DNA of 29,894 nucleotides from a virus. The stretch is from the IMG/VR virus record IMGVR_UViG_3300033571_000137, positions 1 to 29,894 of that record. One strand, written 5' to 3'. Below the pieces are notes generated by a model, which saw only the letters and a program-made list of their open reading frames with translations, had not been told where the DNA came from and made no database searches. Position numbers and translations under genes: made by a program. Positions 1 to 7,216 of the stretch are shown here, piece by piece; the stretch's first letter is position 1; every line of letters starts with the position of its first letter.

Positions 1-1
1 T

Positions 2-355
2 AAAGACGCATTGGCAACAGGCAAGAAGTTAACGCTAGAGATCAAGCCAGCAAGCAAGAGCCGCGACCAAGAGGAAAAGTATCACGCCATCATTGGTGAC
101 ATTGCCAAGCAAGCGCAGCACATGGGCGCTAAGTGGTCAGCAGAAGATTGGAAGCGGCTACTGGTGCAAGAGTTTTGCAGGCAAGCTGGATTGGAAAGTG
201 GTCAGATTATTCCAAACCTTGCAGGCGATGGCATAGTACAGCTTGGATGGCAGACGCGCAAGTTTACAAAAGAACAAGCAAGCGAGTTTGTGGCATTTTT
301 AATTTGCTGGTGCGATCAAAACGGGATAGAAATGAATGATGATTCCAAAGTTTAA
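2..355 (+). CDS. ninB: NinB-like recombination protein (5' partial)
   Basis: NinB (lambda Orf) proteins bind single-stranded DNA and help phage-encoded recombination. The reading frame is open to the left edge. The first in-frame start is a TTG at 11, and the usual N-terminal 20-30 residues of the family appear to be missing, so the true start probably lies outside the window. What remains has the family pattern: a KYHAIIGDIAKQ segment, a KWSAEDWKRLLVQEF helix, and QLGWQTRKFTKEQASEF near the end, matching the NinB rule of 'W..edWK' followed by a 'sTRkl...e' strand-helix. It overlaps the next gene by 20 bases and sits with other DNA-processing genes. The family assignment rests on recalled motifs, not a search. 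Confidence 0.8.
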   Translation, partial: KDALATGKKLTLEIKPASKSRDQEEKYHAIIGDIAKQAQHMGAKWSAEDWKRLLVQEFCRQAGLESGQIIPNLAGDGIVQLGWQTRKFTKEQASEFVAFLICWCDQNGIEMNDDSKV

Positions 356-659
356 TTACTTTCGTAGCAAAACACACCTCAAGAACGTAGCTAACCTGCC
401 CTGCCAAAACTGCTACATAGAAGGCCAAACCCAAGCGGCTCATAGTAATTGGGCTGAACACGGCAAAGGACGGGGAATCAAGGCAAGTGACGAATACACC
501 GCTGCCTTGTGCCAGACCTGCCACATGGAATTAGATTCAGGCGCTAGGTTAACGAAGGAACAGCGCAGATCGCTATGGCAAATGGCTTACCAAAGAACGG
601 TGAATCGTTTAAAATCACAGAACTTATGGCCCGATGAACTAAGGAATAACAATGGTTAA
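336..659 (+). CDS. YbcO/DUF1364-like putative HNH-type nuclease
   Basis: This 107-residue protein has two CxxC-type metal-binding pairs, CQNC near residue 23 and CQTC near residue 59, plus His residues (AAHSNW, CHMEL). That layout fits the treble-clef YbcO/DUF1364 proteins, which are putative structure-specific nucleases in lambdoid ninR-like regions. A basic C-terminal helix (RSLWQMAYQRTVNRL) could contact DNA. It starts inside the end of the ninB-like gene in another frame, and its last 8 bases overlap the next gene, so the three are probably translationally coupled. Together with NinB it suggests a recombination or junction-processing step before packaging. Nuclease activity is inferred from fold and position. 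Confidence 0.65.
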   Translation: MMIPKFNYFRSKTHLKNVANLPCQNCYIEGQTQAAHSNWAEHGKGRGIKASDEYTAALCQTCHMELDSGARLTKEQRRSLWQMAYQRTVNRLKSQNLWPDELRNNNG

Positions 660-1041
660 ATATCGCGCAAGCATTGAGTCAGACCCAGTAATGCAATTTA
701 CTATGTGTTTATTGCACAGCGTTACAAACACGCATATCCTGCATCTGACCACCAATAGCTATTCAGAACATAAGGCGCTAGAAGGTTTTTATACAGAAGT
801 CGGCGATTTAGTGGATGAATTTGTTGAGGCATTCCAAGGTAAATACGGACTGTTGCACGACTTCACCACCGATTACGCTATCCCAACTGCCGCTTTGGAT
901 TACCTGACATACCTAAAAGATGAGGTTGAAACCCTTAGACGTATGCCTAGATTCCCACAAGATTCGGAATTGCAAAACATCACAGACGAGATCGCCCAAC
1001 TGATTGACAGCACTATCTATAAGCTGAGATTCCTAAAATGA
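652..1041 (+). CDS. small helical phage protein, DUF5856-like
   Basis: This is a 129-residue, apparently all-helical protein with an opening segment LLHSVTNTHILHLTTNSYSE, then an acidic helix (GDLVDEFVEAFQGKYG), and a C-terminal helix (ITDEIAQLIDSTIYKLRFL). The His/Glu-spaced helices and the 'H.L...S...H.AL..fY' pattern recall the DUF5856-type phage proteins, which look like small ferritin or Dps-like four-helix bundles. Metal storage or DNA protection is only a guess. It overlaps the ParB-methyltransferase gene by 4 bases (ATGA), indicating translational coupling within the early block. It could equally be a scaffold or partner of the MTase; function is unknown. Confidence 0.55.
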   Translation: MVKYRASIESDPVMQFTMCLLHSVTNTHILHLTTNSYSEHKALEGFYTEVGDLVDEFVEAFQGKYGLLHDFTTDYAIPTAALDYLTYLKDEVETLRRMPRFPQDSELQNITDEIAQLIDSTIYKLRFLK

Positions 1042-2240
1042 AACTGAAAATACAATACAAGCCAATACAAGATTTAATCCCTTACGCCAGAAACAGCCGA
1101 ACACACGATGACGCACAGGTTGCTCAGATAGCGGCAAGCATCAAAGAGTTTGGTTGGACTAACCCTGTTTTATTGGACGGGGAAAACGGCATCATTGCTG
1201 GACACGGGCGCGTTATGGCTGCAAGCAAGCTAGGCGAAACAGAGGTTCCGACTATTGAGTTAAGCCACATGGATGAAAACCAGAAACGGGCTTACATCAT
1301 TGCCGACAACAAACTGGCGCTAAATGCAGGTTGGGACAATGAGATGCTGGCGCTGGAATTAAAAGATTTAAGCAATGCAGGGTACGATCTTGGGTTAACA
1401 GGCTTTGACCCTGATGAGATTGATGCGCTTAACCCGCAAGTGGTCGAAGGCTTAACGGATGAGGACGAAGCCCCACCATTACCGCCTGAACCAAAGACAA
1501 AGCCTGGCGACATATACAAACTTGGCAAACACCGCCTTATGTGTGGCGACAGCACCAGTATTGAACACTTAGAGCGTTTATGTGACGGTCAATCTGTGGA
1601 TATGTGGCTAACAGACCCGCCTTACAACGTGGCTTATGAAGGTAAAACCAAAGACAGCCTGACAATCCAGAATGACAGCATGGGCGATGACCAATTCCGC
1701 CAGTTTTTGCGTGATGCTTACGTTGCAGCCGATGCTGTAATGAAATCTGGCGCTGTTTTCTATATTTGGCATGCGGATTCAGAAGGTTACAACTTCCGTG
1801 GCGCAGCCCAAGACGCTGGCTGGAAAGTACGTCAATGCCTTATTTGGAAAAAGTCCAGCATGGTTATGGGTCGCCAAGACTATCATTGGAAGCATGAGCC
1901 TTGCCTTTATGGATGGAAAGAAGGCGCAGGACACCTTTGGGCAGCAGACCGCAAACAAACAACTATTTTGGAGTTTGAAAAGCCTTCCCGTAACGGTGAA
2001 CACCCAACTATGAAGCCTGTTGCTTTGTTTGAGTACCAATTACTTAACAATACTAAAGGTGGCGATATAGTATTAGATTCATTTGGTGGAAGTGGAACAA
2101 CATTGATTGCGGCAGAAAAGAACGGGCGTAATGCTTACCTTATGGAACTAGACCCTAAGTATTGCGATGTGATCGTTAAGCGTTGGGAAGAATTCACAGG
2201 TAAGAAGGCTGAGTTACTTAATGCCGACAGCACCGTTTAA
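1038..2240 (+). CDS. ParB-domain/DNA methyltransferase fusion
   Basis: This 400-residue two-domain protein has an N-terminal ParB/Sulfiredoxin-like domain (about 1-105) with the GHGR motif at 55-58, followed by a DNA N4/N6-methyltransferase domain (about 155-395). The catalytic motif IV DPPY is at 193-196. The AdoMet-binding motif I (DSFGGSGTT) comes later, around 347-355, and this order is typical of beta-class enzymes. HPTMKP at 322-327 is also typical of these enzymes. An acidic, proline-rich linker joins the domains. Such fusions are common in phages next to terminase genes and probably methylate phage DNA against host restriction or mark it for packaging. The recognition sequence cannot be read from the protein. 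Its start overlaps the upstream stop (ATGA). Confidence 0.88.
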   Translation: MKLKIQYKPIQDLIPYARNSRTHDDAQVAQIAASIKEFGWTNPVLLDGENGIIAGHGRVMAASKLGETEVPTIELSHMDENQKRAYIIADNKLALNAGWDNEMLALELKDLSNAGYDLGLTGFDPDEIDALNPQVVEGLTDEDEAPPLPPEPKTKPGDIYKLGKHRLMCGDSTSIEHLERLCDGQSVDMWLTDPPYNVAYEGKTKDSLTIQNDSMGDDQFRQFLRDAYVAADAVMKSGAVFYIWHADSEGYNFRGAAQDAGWKVRQCLIWKKSSMVMGRQDYHWKHEPCLYGWKEGAGHLWAADRKQTTILEFEKPSRNGEHPTMKPVALFEYQLLNNTKGGDIVLDSFGGSGTTLIAAEKNGRNAYLMELDPKYCDVIVKRWEEFTGKKAELLNADSTV

Positions 2241-2637
2241 CCAGAAGTGCAGTCACCTTGGATGTAAGAACCCAAGGTCTAAGCTAAACAGTTATTGTGT
2301 AGATCACGGCGGTAAAGAGTACATCAAAGAGATAGATACCCTGTACCAAACACCGCTGTGGCGAGCAATCAGGACTACACAGATAAGTAAGCAACCCTTA
2401 TGCCAAGCCTGTCTTATTGATGGCAGGGTAGAGGCAGCAAAGCACATAGATCACGTTTTTCCTTGGAAGACATACGGAGAGAAAGCCTTTAGTCAGAATA
2501 TCTTTCAGTCATTGTGTCACGCGCACCACAGTCACAAGACAGCACTAGAGCGCAAAGGTCAGTATGAGCATTACACGCAACAAGGCGTTAAAACCTATGT
2601 AGAGGGCGACTACTGCCCAAGCCTATGGGGTGGGTAG
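2221..2637 (+). CDS. HNH endonuclease upstream of terminase
   Basis: This 138-residue HNH nuclease has a zinc pair C61/C64, the catalytic HIDH motif at 75-78, N93, and a closing CHAHH at 99-103. An additional N-terminal Cys/His cluster (C10, C15, C26, H29) may bind a second metal. Phage HNH proteins encoded beside terminase genes stimulate cos cleavage by the terminase in HK97-like phages, so a packaging role is likely. A homing role is less likely because the gene is compact and compositionally like its neighbours. It overlaps the MTase end by 20 bases and is the last gene before the main intergenic gap. Confidence 0.85.
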   Translation: MPTAPFNQKCSHLGCKNPRSKLNSYCVDHGGKEYIKEIDTLYQTPLWRAIRTTQISKQPLCQACLIDGRVEAAKHIDHVFPWKTYGEKAFSQNIFQSLCHAHHSHKTALERKGQYEHYTQQGVKTYVEGDYCPSLWGG

Positions 2638-2729
2638 GGAAAGCCAAAAAAGGGCTGAAAAAGGCGATAAACTTAAATTTTTGGGATTTATTAAAAAGCA
2701 AGCGCGGGGGCAAACTCGCACAAACTGAG

Positions 2730-2766
2730 TTGACGTTGGGGGGTATTAACCCCAATATGGTAATAT
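2730..2766 (+). promoter_or_regulatory. candidate promoter with internal palindrome before the packaging genes
   Basis: The 153-base gap 2638-2790 is the longest non-coding stretch in the window. It contains TTGACG (2730-2735), 17 bases, then CAATAT (2753-2758), a plausible but weak sigma-70 pair, and an overlapping extended -10 (TG-G-TAATAT, 2758-2766). The spacer holds the inverted repeat GGGG-TATTAA-CCCC (2740-2753), which could be an operator or the base of an RNA hairpin. No strong Shine-Dalgarno precedes the following ATG at 2791. The position suggests the switch into packaging and head expression. The rest of the gap is AT-rich with a 4-bp AGCC/GGCT stem and nothing else that can be assigned. 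Confidence 0.35.
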
Positions 2767-2790
2767 TTTAAAGAAACTAGACTAAAAAAC

Positions 2791-3246
2791 ATGAACCGAC
2801 TACCACCAGAATTGCATTTAGTACACGGCACTAAGTCCGCGCATAAAGGCGGTGCTTTGCCTGAAACTGTAAGGCTCAGAGTTCCAAAGGCCGATTGGCT
2901 TGATAACCCTGACGCATGGGACAGGGATGCTTTTATTAAAGAAACGTCAGACTTTTTATGGGAAACCTACGGGATTGGTTCAGACCAAGACAAGCACGTT
3001 CTTGCTGCCCTGGCTAACCAGATGGAAATTTACATCAAGTGCATGAAGGGCGTGGAAAAGGGCGGTATCATTACTAAGTTTAATAATGGCGCTACCGTTG
3101 GCCCTAACCCTTTCCTGACCGCTGGCGACAAAGCATTGAGCCGAGCAATCGTTTTGATGAACGAATTGGGGCTAACGCCAAGGGGTCGTTTGGCTACCAA
3201 TAAACAAGAAGGCGGCAAATATGCCAAGCTGCTTAACGGGCCATGA
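2791..3246 (+). CDS. terS: terminase small subunit, P27 family
   Basis: This is a 151-residue DNA-recognition subunit of the packaging motor. The central part (WDRDAFIKETSDFLWETYGI...DKHVLAALANQMEIY) and the end (NPFLTAGDKALSRAIVLMNELGLTPRGR) follow the P27/Terminase_4 pattern, where a final 'lGltP.sR' helix precedes a flexible tail. It is directly upstream of the large terminase, with a 4-base ATGA overlap. The ATG at 2791 is the first start after the intergenic region; its Shine-Dalgarno is poor. The length is usual for the family. Confidence 0.87.
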   Translation: MNRLPPELHLVHGTKSAHKGGALPETVRLRVPKADWLDNPDAWDRDAFIKETSDFLWETYGIGSDQDKHVLAALANQMEIYIKCMKGVEKGGIITKFNNGATVGPNPFLTAGDKALSRAIVLMNELGLTPRGRLATNKQEGGKYAKLLNGP

Positions 3247-4904
3247 CCTATGAAGATGGCATCCTGTATGCCGTATCGGTGGTTAAAGGTGAGATTGTTG
3301 TTTGCCAAAATGTCCGTTTAGCCTGTCAGCGATTCCTTAACCAACTAGAAGACAGGGCATGGGCGTGGGAATTTCACGTTAAATACGTTGAGCATTTCCT
3401 AGAATTTGCCAGTACGCTAAAACACACCAAAGGCCCAGATGCGGGAAAGCCGCTAGTCTTACAGCCTTTCCAAATATTTGCTATCTGCGCTATTTACGGC
3501 TTTAGAAGTAAAAAAGACTTGTCTAAGCGGATGGTGTCGGATGTGATTATTTTCATTCCGCGCAAGGCAGGAAAGTCAACTCTGATTGCCGCTATTGGCC
3601 TTTATGAGTTGGTCTTTGGTGAAGCAGGTGCGGAAGTCTACACACTGGCGACAAACCGAGACCAGGCTTCAATTGTGTTTAACGCTGCGTCTGGCTTTGT
3701 GGAAGCTATGCCACATGACGTTGCGGCTATGTATAACGTACAACGCAAACAGATTACTAAGTCTGGTGACGCACAAACAAAATTCGCGGCTTTGTCTAGA
3801 GACACTAAAAAGTCTGGTGACGGTATGAACCCGTCCTGCGCCATTATTGACGAAGCGGCACAAATTGTAGACCGCAACGCAATTGAAGTTATTTTTTCAG
3901 GTATGGTTGCCCGTCAAAACCCACTGCGGATATACATTACAACAGCGTCATTTACTAAGGAAACAAAGTTCTATGAGGACATGATGCTGATGGAATCTAT
4001 CCTCAAAGGCGATGCAGATGACAACCCTAGATGGTTTGGGCTTATGTATGGCCTAGACCCGCAAGATGATTGGCGCAACCCTTCCACTTGGGCTAAAGCC
4101 AATCCGATGCATGGCATTTCAGTTTATGAAGACGCTATTGCACAACGCGCAGAGGAAGCCAAACATAAACCAGCCGCGCTAAATGAATTTTTATGTAAAA
4201 CACTAAATATCTATGTAAGTGCCAATTCAGCATGGGTTGACCGAGCATATTGGGATGATGAAAAATGCGCGATAGTTACAGAACGTGAACCAGAAGCAGT
4301 ATTTATTGGGTTTGACTTAGCCGCAACGCGAGATTTAAACGCAGTTTGTACGCTAAAACGATTTGCTGATGATGACTATGAAGCTGAATTTAAGTTCTTC
4401 TTGCCTGAAGACGGATATGGGCTAATCCCCAAACATTACGGCGATATATTCCGTGTGGCTAGGCAGTCTGGAATCCTTCATGTGACCGAAGGCAATGTCA
4501 TGGATGACCGCGAGATCAGCGACTACATCATTGCCCAATGCGCCAAGTACGATGTTAAAGAGGTAGGCTTTGACGCTTATAACGCTGCCAGCTTGGTGGC
4601 AAGATTGCACGAATCAGGAATTCCTGTTAAAAAAGTCGGTCAGGGCATGGCGGTTTTAAGTAACCCAAGCAAGCACGTTGAAAAACTAATCATGAACTAC
4701 GGCGTTAAACATGATGGCAACCCGTTTGTGGGCTGGCAGCTTGGTAACTGTGAAGTTTATGAAGATGTCAACGGAAACGTAAAGGTTCGTAAAAATGAAG
4801 CTGACAAATCTGCCAAAGTTGATGGCATAATCAGTTTAATCATTGCAATGCACTGTTCATTGGATAACCCTACAATATCGGGGTTTGGATTCAGAACCTT
4901 TTAA
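3243..4904 (+). CDS. terL: terminase large subunit (ATPase/nuclease)
   Basis: This is the 553-residue packaging motor that translocates DNA into the prohead and cuts concatemers. The N-terminal ATPase carries a Walker A-like PRKAGKST at 106-113 and Walker B with catalytic carboxylate (CAIIDE, 199-204). An ITTAS coupling-type motif is near 232-236. The C-terminal RNase H-like nuclease has acidic residues at D358 (GFDLA), D444 (GFDAY) and D527 (KVDGI). The domain order and motifs match Terminase_1 (HK97 gp2/YmfN type). All catalytic residues appear intact. It starts on the ATGA overlapping the terS stop and is followed by the portal gene after 9 bases. Confidence 0.95.
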   Translation: MTYEDGILYAVSVVKGEIVVCQNVRLACQRFLNQLEDRAWAWEFHVKYVEHFLEFASTLKHTKGPDAGKPLVLQPFQIFAICAIYGFRSKKDLSKRMVSDVIIFIPRKAGKSTLIAAIGLYELVFGEAGAEVYTLATNRDQASIVFNAASGFVEAMPHDVAAMYNVQRKQITKSGDAQTKFAALSRDTKKSGDGMNPSCAIIDEAAQIVDRNAIEVIFSGMVARQNPLRIYITTASFTKETKFYEDMMLMESILKGDADDNPRWFGLMYGLDPQDDWRNPSTWAKANPMHGISVYEDAIAQRAEEAKHKPAALNEFLCKTLNIYVSANSAWVDRAYWDDEKCAIVTEREPEAVFIGFDLAATRDLNAVCTLKRFADDDYEAEFKFFLPEDGYGLIPKHYGDIFRVARQSGILHVTEGNVMDDREISDYIIAQCAKYDVKEVGFDAYNAASLVARLHESGIPVKKVGQGMAVLSNPSKHVEKLIMNYGVKHDGNPFVGWQLGNCEVYEDVNGNVKVRKNEADKSAKVDGIISLIIAMHCSLDNPTISGFGFRTF

Positions 4905-4913
4905 GGGGAAATC

Positions 4914-6308
4914 ATGGGAATGTTTGACATATTCAAAAGAAAAGACAAGGTTTCCAAAGAATCAAACACTCTTTTTGGTCAAACCGCGCTTGGTAACAAC
5001 ATTGTTTATCAAGGAAATAACGCTAGACCGACAGTAAATACGCAGATTCTGTACGTCACAACTTCTAGCACCACAGAGGCTGGAAGGCCAGTAGACACAT
5101 CCCTATTAACCCGAAACAGCACCGTTATGTCTTGCGTAGCGGTCAAAGCTAGAGCCTTAGCGCAGTTGCCAATCAAAATCATGGCTTGCAACGACTCTGG
5201 CGAGTATGTAAATGCGCTGACTGATGAAACTGTGGGCGCAAGAGACAAGATTAAAGCCAAACAGGTCTATTCACTACTAACAAACCCTAATAACTTCCAA
5301 AGCAGTTATGAGTTTTGGTATCAGTGGATGATGTGGCATGAATTGCTTGGTGAAGCGTTTACTTTGTGGTGGAGAAAGAATCAAGACGATTCAACACAAA
5401 CACCGCTAGAAATGTATGAGATGGATAGTACCTTAATTGCTGTACAAATAACGCCTACACGTTATCCTTCCTATCGGTTGTCTACACCTTCCTACGGTTT
5501 CAATAAAGATGACCCGTTAGCACCGCACCAAATCATGCACGTTAAAGATATGGCGTGGCAAGGTTCTGCTGGTTTTAACAAAGGCATCTTGGCGGCTGAA
5601 TTAGTTGGCTTAGATCAAGATATTGACCTTTATGCCAACTTTGTAATGCTCAATGGCGCAAAACCAAGTGGTATGTTCATTACGGATAACGTAATTCCTG
5701 ATGGCAAATACAAAGAGATCGCAGCGCGTCTAAAAGAAGCGTGGACAAGCATGACAGGCAGTCAGCAGACCGACCCAAGCAAGCCAGGCCAAGGTATGTT
5801 GTTAGACCAAGGCATGAAGTACGAGCCACTAAAGATGCTTACCTTGCAAGACGCTGATTTGGCTAACCTTAAAAAGCAAACCATGAAACGTATTTGCGGT
5901 TTGTATGGCGTACCGCCAGCAATGTTGCATATTGACGATCAAAAATACAACAACACCCAAACCATGATGGATGAATTCTATAAATCCACTATGTACCCGA
6001 TTGTTGTGAACCTTCAGCAAAAATTGAAGCAGTCTTTGTTTAAAGGCTACCCAAATTTATGTATAGAATTTGATGTACAAGATTTCCTAAAAGGCGCACC
6101 ATTAGACCAGATGAATTATGTGGTGGCTGGTGTAAATGCAGGAATCATGACCCCTAATGAGGCGCGTGAGTATCTTGGAAAGTCAAATATTGACGGTGCG
6201 GATGAGTTAATGACCAAGAAATCAGATGGCCCAATTGCAGGTACTAGCCCACAAGATACTGGAGGCGGTGGCGGCAATCAAACCAAAAAAATGAACATTG
6301 GTAAATAA
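4914..6308 (+). CDS. portal protein, HK97 family
   Basis: This 464-residue protein forms the dodecameric ring at the portal vertex through which DNA enters and to which connectors bind. Family marks include the early 'SCVAVKARALAQLPIKI' stretch, the W-rich central part (FWYQWMMWHELLGEAF), MHVKDM, and the late MKRICGLYGVPPAMLH and NAREYLGK helices. The C-terminal tail is Gly/Asn/Lys-rich and probably disordered. A good purine-rich ribosome site (AAGGGGAA) lies just before the ATG. It is positioned between terminase and protease as in HK97-type phages. Confidence 0.93.
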   Translation: MGMFDIFKRKDKVSKESNTLFGQTALGNNIVYQGNNARPTVNTQILYVTTSSTTEAGRPVDTSLLTRNSTVMSCVAVKARALAQLPIKIMACNDSGEYVNALTDETVGARDKIKAKQVYSLLTNPNNFQSSYEFWYQWMMWHELLGEAFTLWWRKNQDDSTQTPLEMYEMDSTLIAVQITPTRYPSYRLSTPSYGFNKDDPLAPHQIMHVKDMAWQGSAGFNKGILAAELVGLDQDIDLYANFVMLNGAKPSGMFITDNVIPDGKYKEIAARLKEAWTSMTGSQQTDPSKPGQGMLLDQGMKYEPLKMLTLQDADLANLKKQTMKRICGLYGVPPAMLHIDDQKYNNTQTMMDEFYKSTMYPIVVNLQQKLKQSLFKGYPNLCIEFDVQDFLKGAPLDQMNYVVAGVNAGIMTPNEAREYLGKSNIDGADELMTKKSDGPIAGTSPQDTGGGGGNQTKKMNIGK

Positions 6309-6310
6309 AA

Positions 6311-6517
6311 ATGTCCGTTAGTTTTGATTTAATGGTAGCATTGCTCACTAAATACAAGGCAAAATCTGTCCCCAAGCGCGGCAGACCATTGACTACAATA
6401 AAAGACATAGATCGTTCTAAAGTCGATGAGGTAATCCATGACGCAAAACTTGATGATGGTATGCGAAGCAAAATTGGTTCTGGAGAACCAAGGCAACGAG
6501 CCAACAGGCAAAATTGA
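6311..6517 (+). CDS. small basic hypothetical protein between portal and protease
   Basis: This 68-residue open frame starts two bases after the portal stop and runs 80 bases into the protease gene in another frame. It is basic (KYKAKSVPKRGRPL, then a charged RSKVDEVIHDAKLDDG helix) and contains an AT-hook-like RGRP. Without it, 6309-6437 would be an unusual 129-base hole in a tightly packed operon. That supports it, but the long overlap and weak ribosome site argue for caution. I do not recognise a family. It might be a short head-assembly protein or a remnant of a longer protease N-terminus. Confidence 0.45.
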   Translation: MSVSFDLMVALLTKYKAKSVPKRGRPLTTIKDIDRSKVDEVIHDAKLDDGMRSKIGSGEPRQRANRQN

Positions 6518-7214
6518 AGCTGTTGTAACTACTTGGGGTGCGCGTGAAGGCGCAGACGGTAGACGCTTTAATTATCAGCCTGAAGCCTTTATGGATTGGG
6601 CAGAAGCCTTTACTAAAGAAGGCCGACCACTTCCAATGTTTGTAAACCATGATGCAGACGCTATTCCTGTTGGCGAATGGACTGCATTTGAGTTTGACGA
6701 TAAAGGTATGTCCGCACAAGGACGTATCTACATGAATACAACAAGTGGCAAAGACTTGTATCAAGTTATGCGCGAATCGCCCAATATGTTTGGCGGCGTT
6801 TCTGTTGGCGCATACGCTGAAGAATACATGATGGTTGACGCAGATGGCGAACCAGACCAAAGCGATGAGGCATATTTCCAAATCACAAAAGGTGGTTTGC
6901 GCGAAGTGTCGGTCGTGATGTACCCAAATAACCCAGAGGCAGGTGTTCAGAAGCTGGAGTTTTTCCGCGCTGATGGCACTGCTGATTTAAAAGTTTTGGA
7001 ACGGGCGTTGCGCGATGCAAACCTGTCTAAAAAAGATGCGGTCACAGCCGCATCTATCTTCAAGAAAGTAATGGAACAGCGTGAAGCCCCTGCACCTATT
7101 GAAAATGCGCCCCAACTGAGCGACTCAGATGTGGATGTGACCGAAAGCGAGATTCTTAAAGCCTTGAATGAGCGCGAGATTCTCAAAACTCTTAATTCCC
7201 GACTGAAAGGTTAA
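6438..7214 (+). CDS. prohead protease, HK97 (U35) type
   Basis: This 258-residue maturation protease is expected to remove the delta scaffold of the capsid protein. The core is 'GKIEAVVTTWG..EG.DGRRF', with catalytic His in FVNHD (H71) and nucleophile Ser in GGVSVGA (S122), followed by GLREVSVVMYPNNPEA, the conserved strand after the active site. The C-terminal extension is charged and ends in a near-repeat EILKALN/EILKTLN, perhaps a coiled coil that contacts the capsid protein. The ATG at 6438 is preferred because GAGGT lies 5 bases upstream. The gene precedes the capsid gene by two bases. Confidence 0.9.
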   Translation: MTQNLMMVCEAKLVLENQGNEPTGKIEAVVTTWGAREGADGRRFNYQPEAFMDWAEAFTKEGRPLPMFVNHDADAIPVGEWTAFEFDDKGMSAQGRIYMNTTSGKDLYQVMRESPNMFGGVSVGAYAEEYMMVDADGEPDQSDEAYFQITKGGLREVSVVMYPNNPEAGVQKLEFFRADGTADLKVLERALRDANLSKKDAVTAASIFKKVMEQREAPAPIENAPQLSDSDVDVTESEILKALNEREILKTLNSRLKG

Positions 7215-7216
7215 TC

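Noticed and set aside
2642-2656. AGCC/GGCT hairpin as terminator after the HNH gene
   Set aside because: The stem is only 4 bp and not followed by a T tract.
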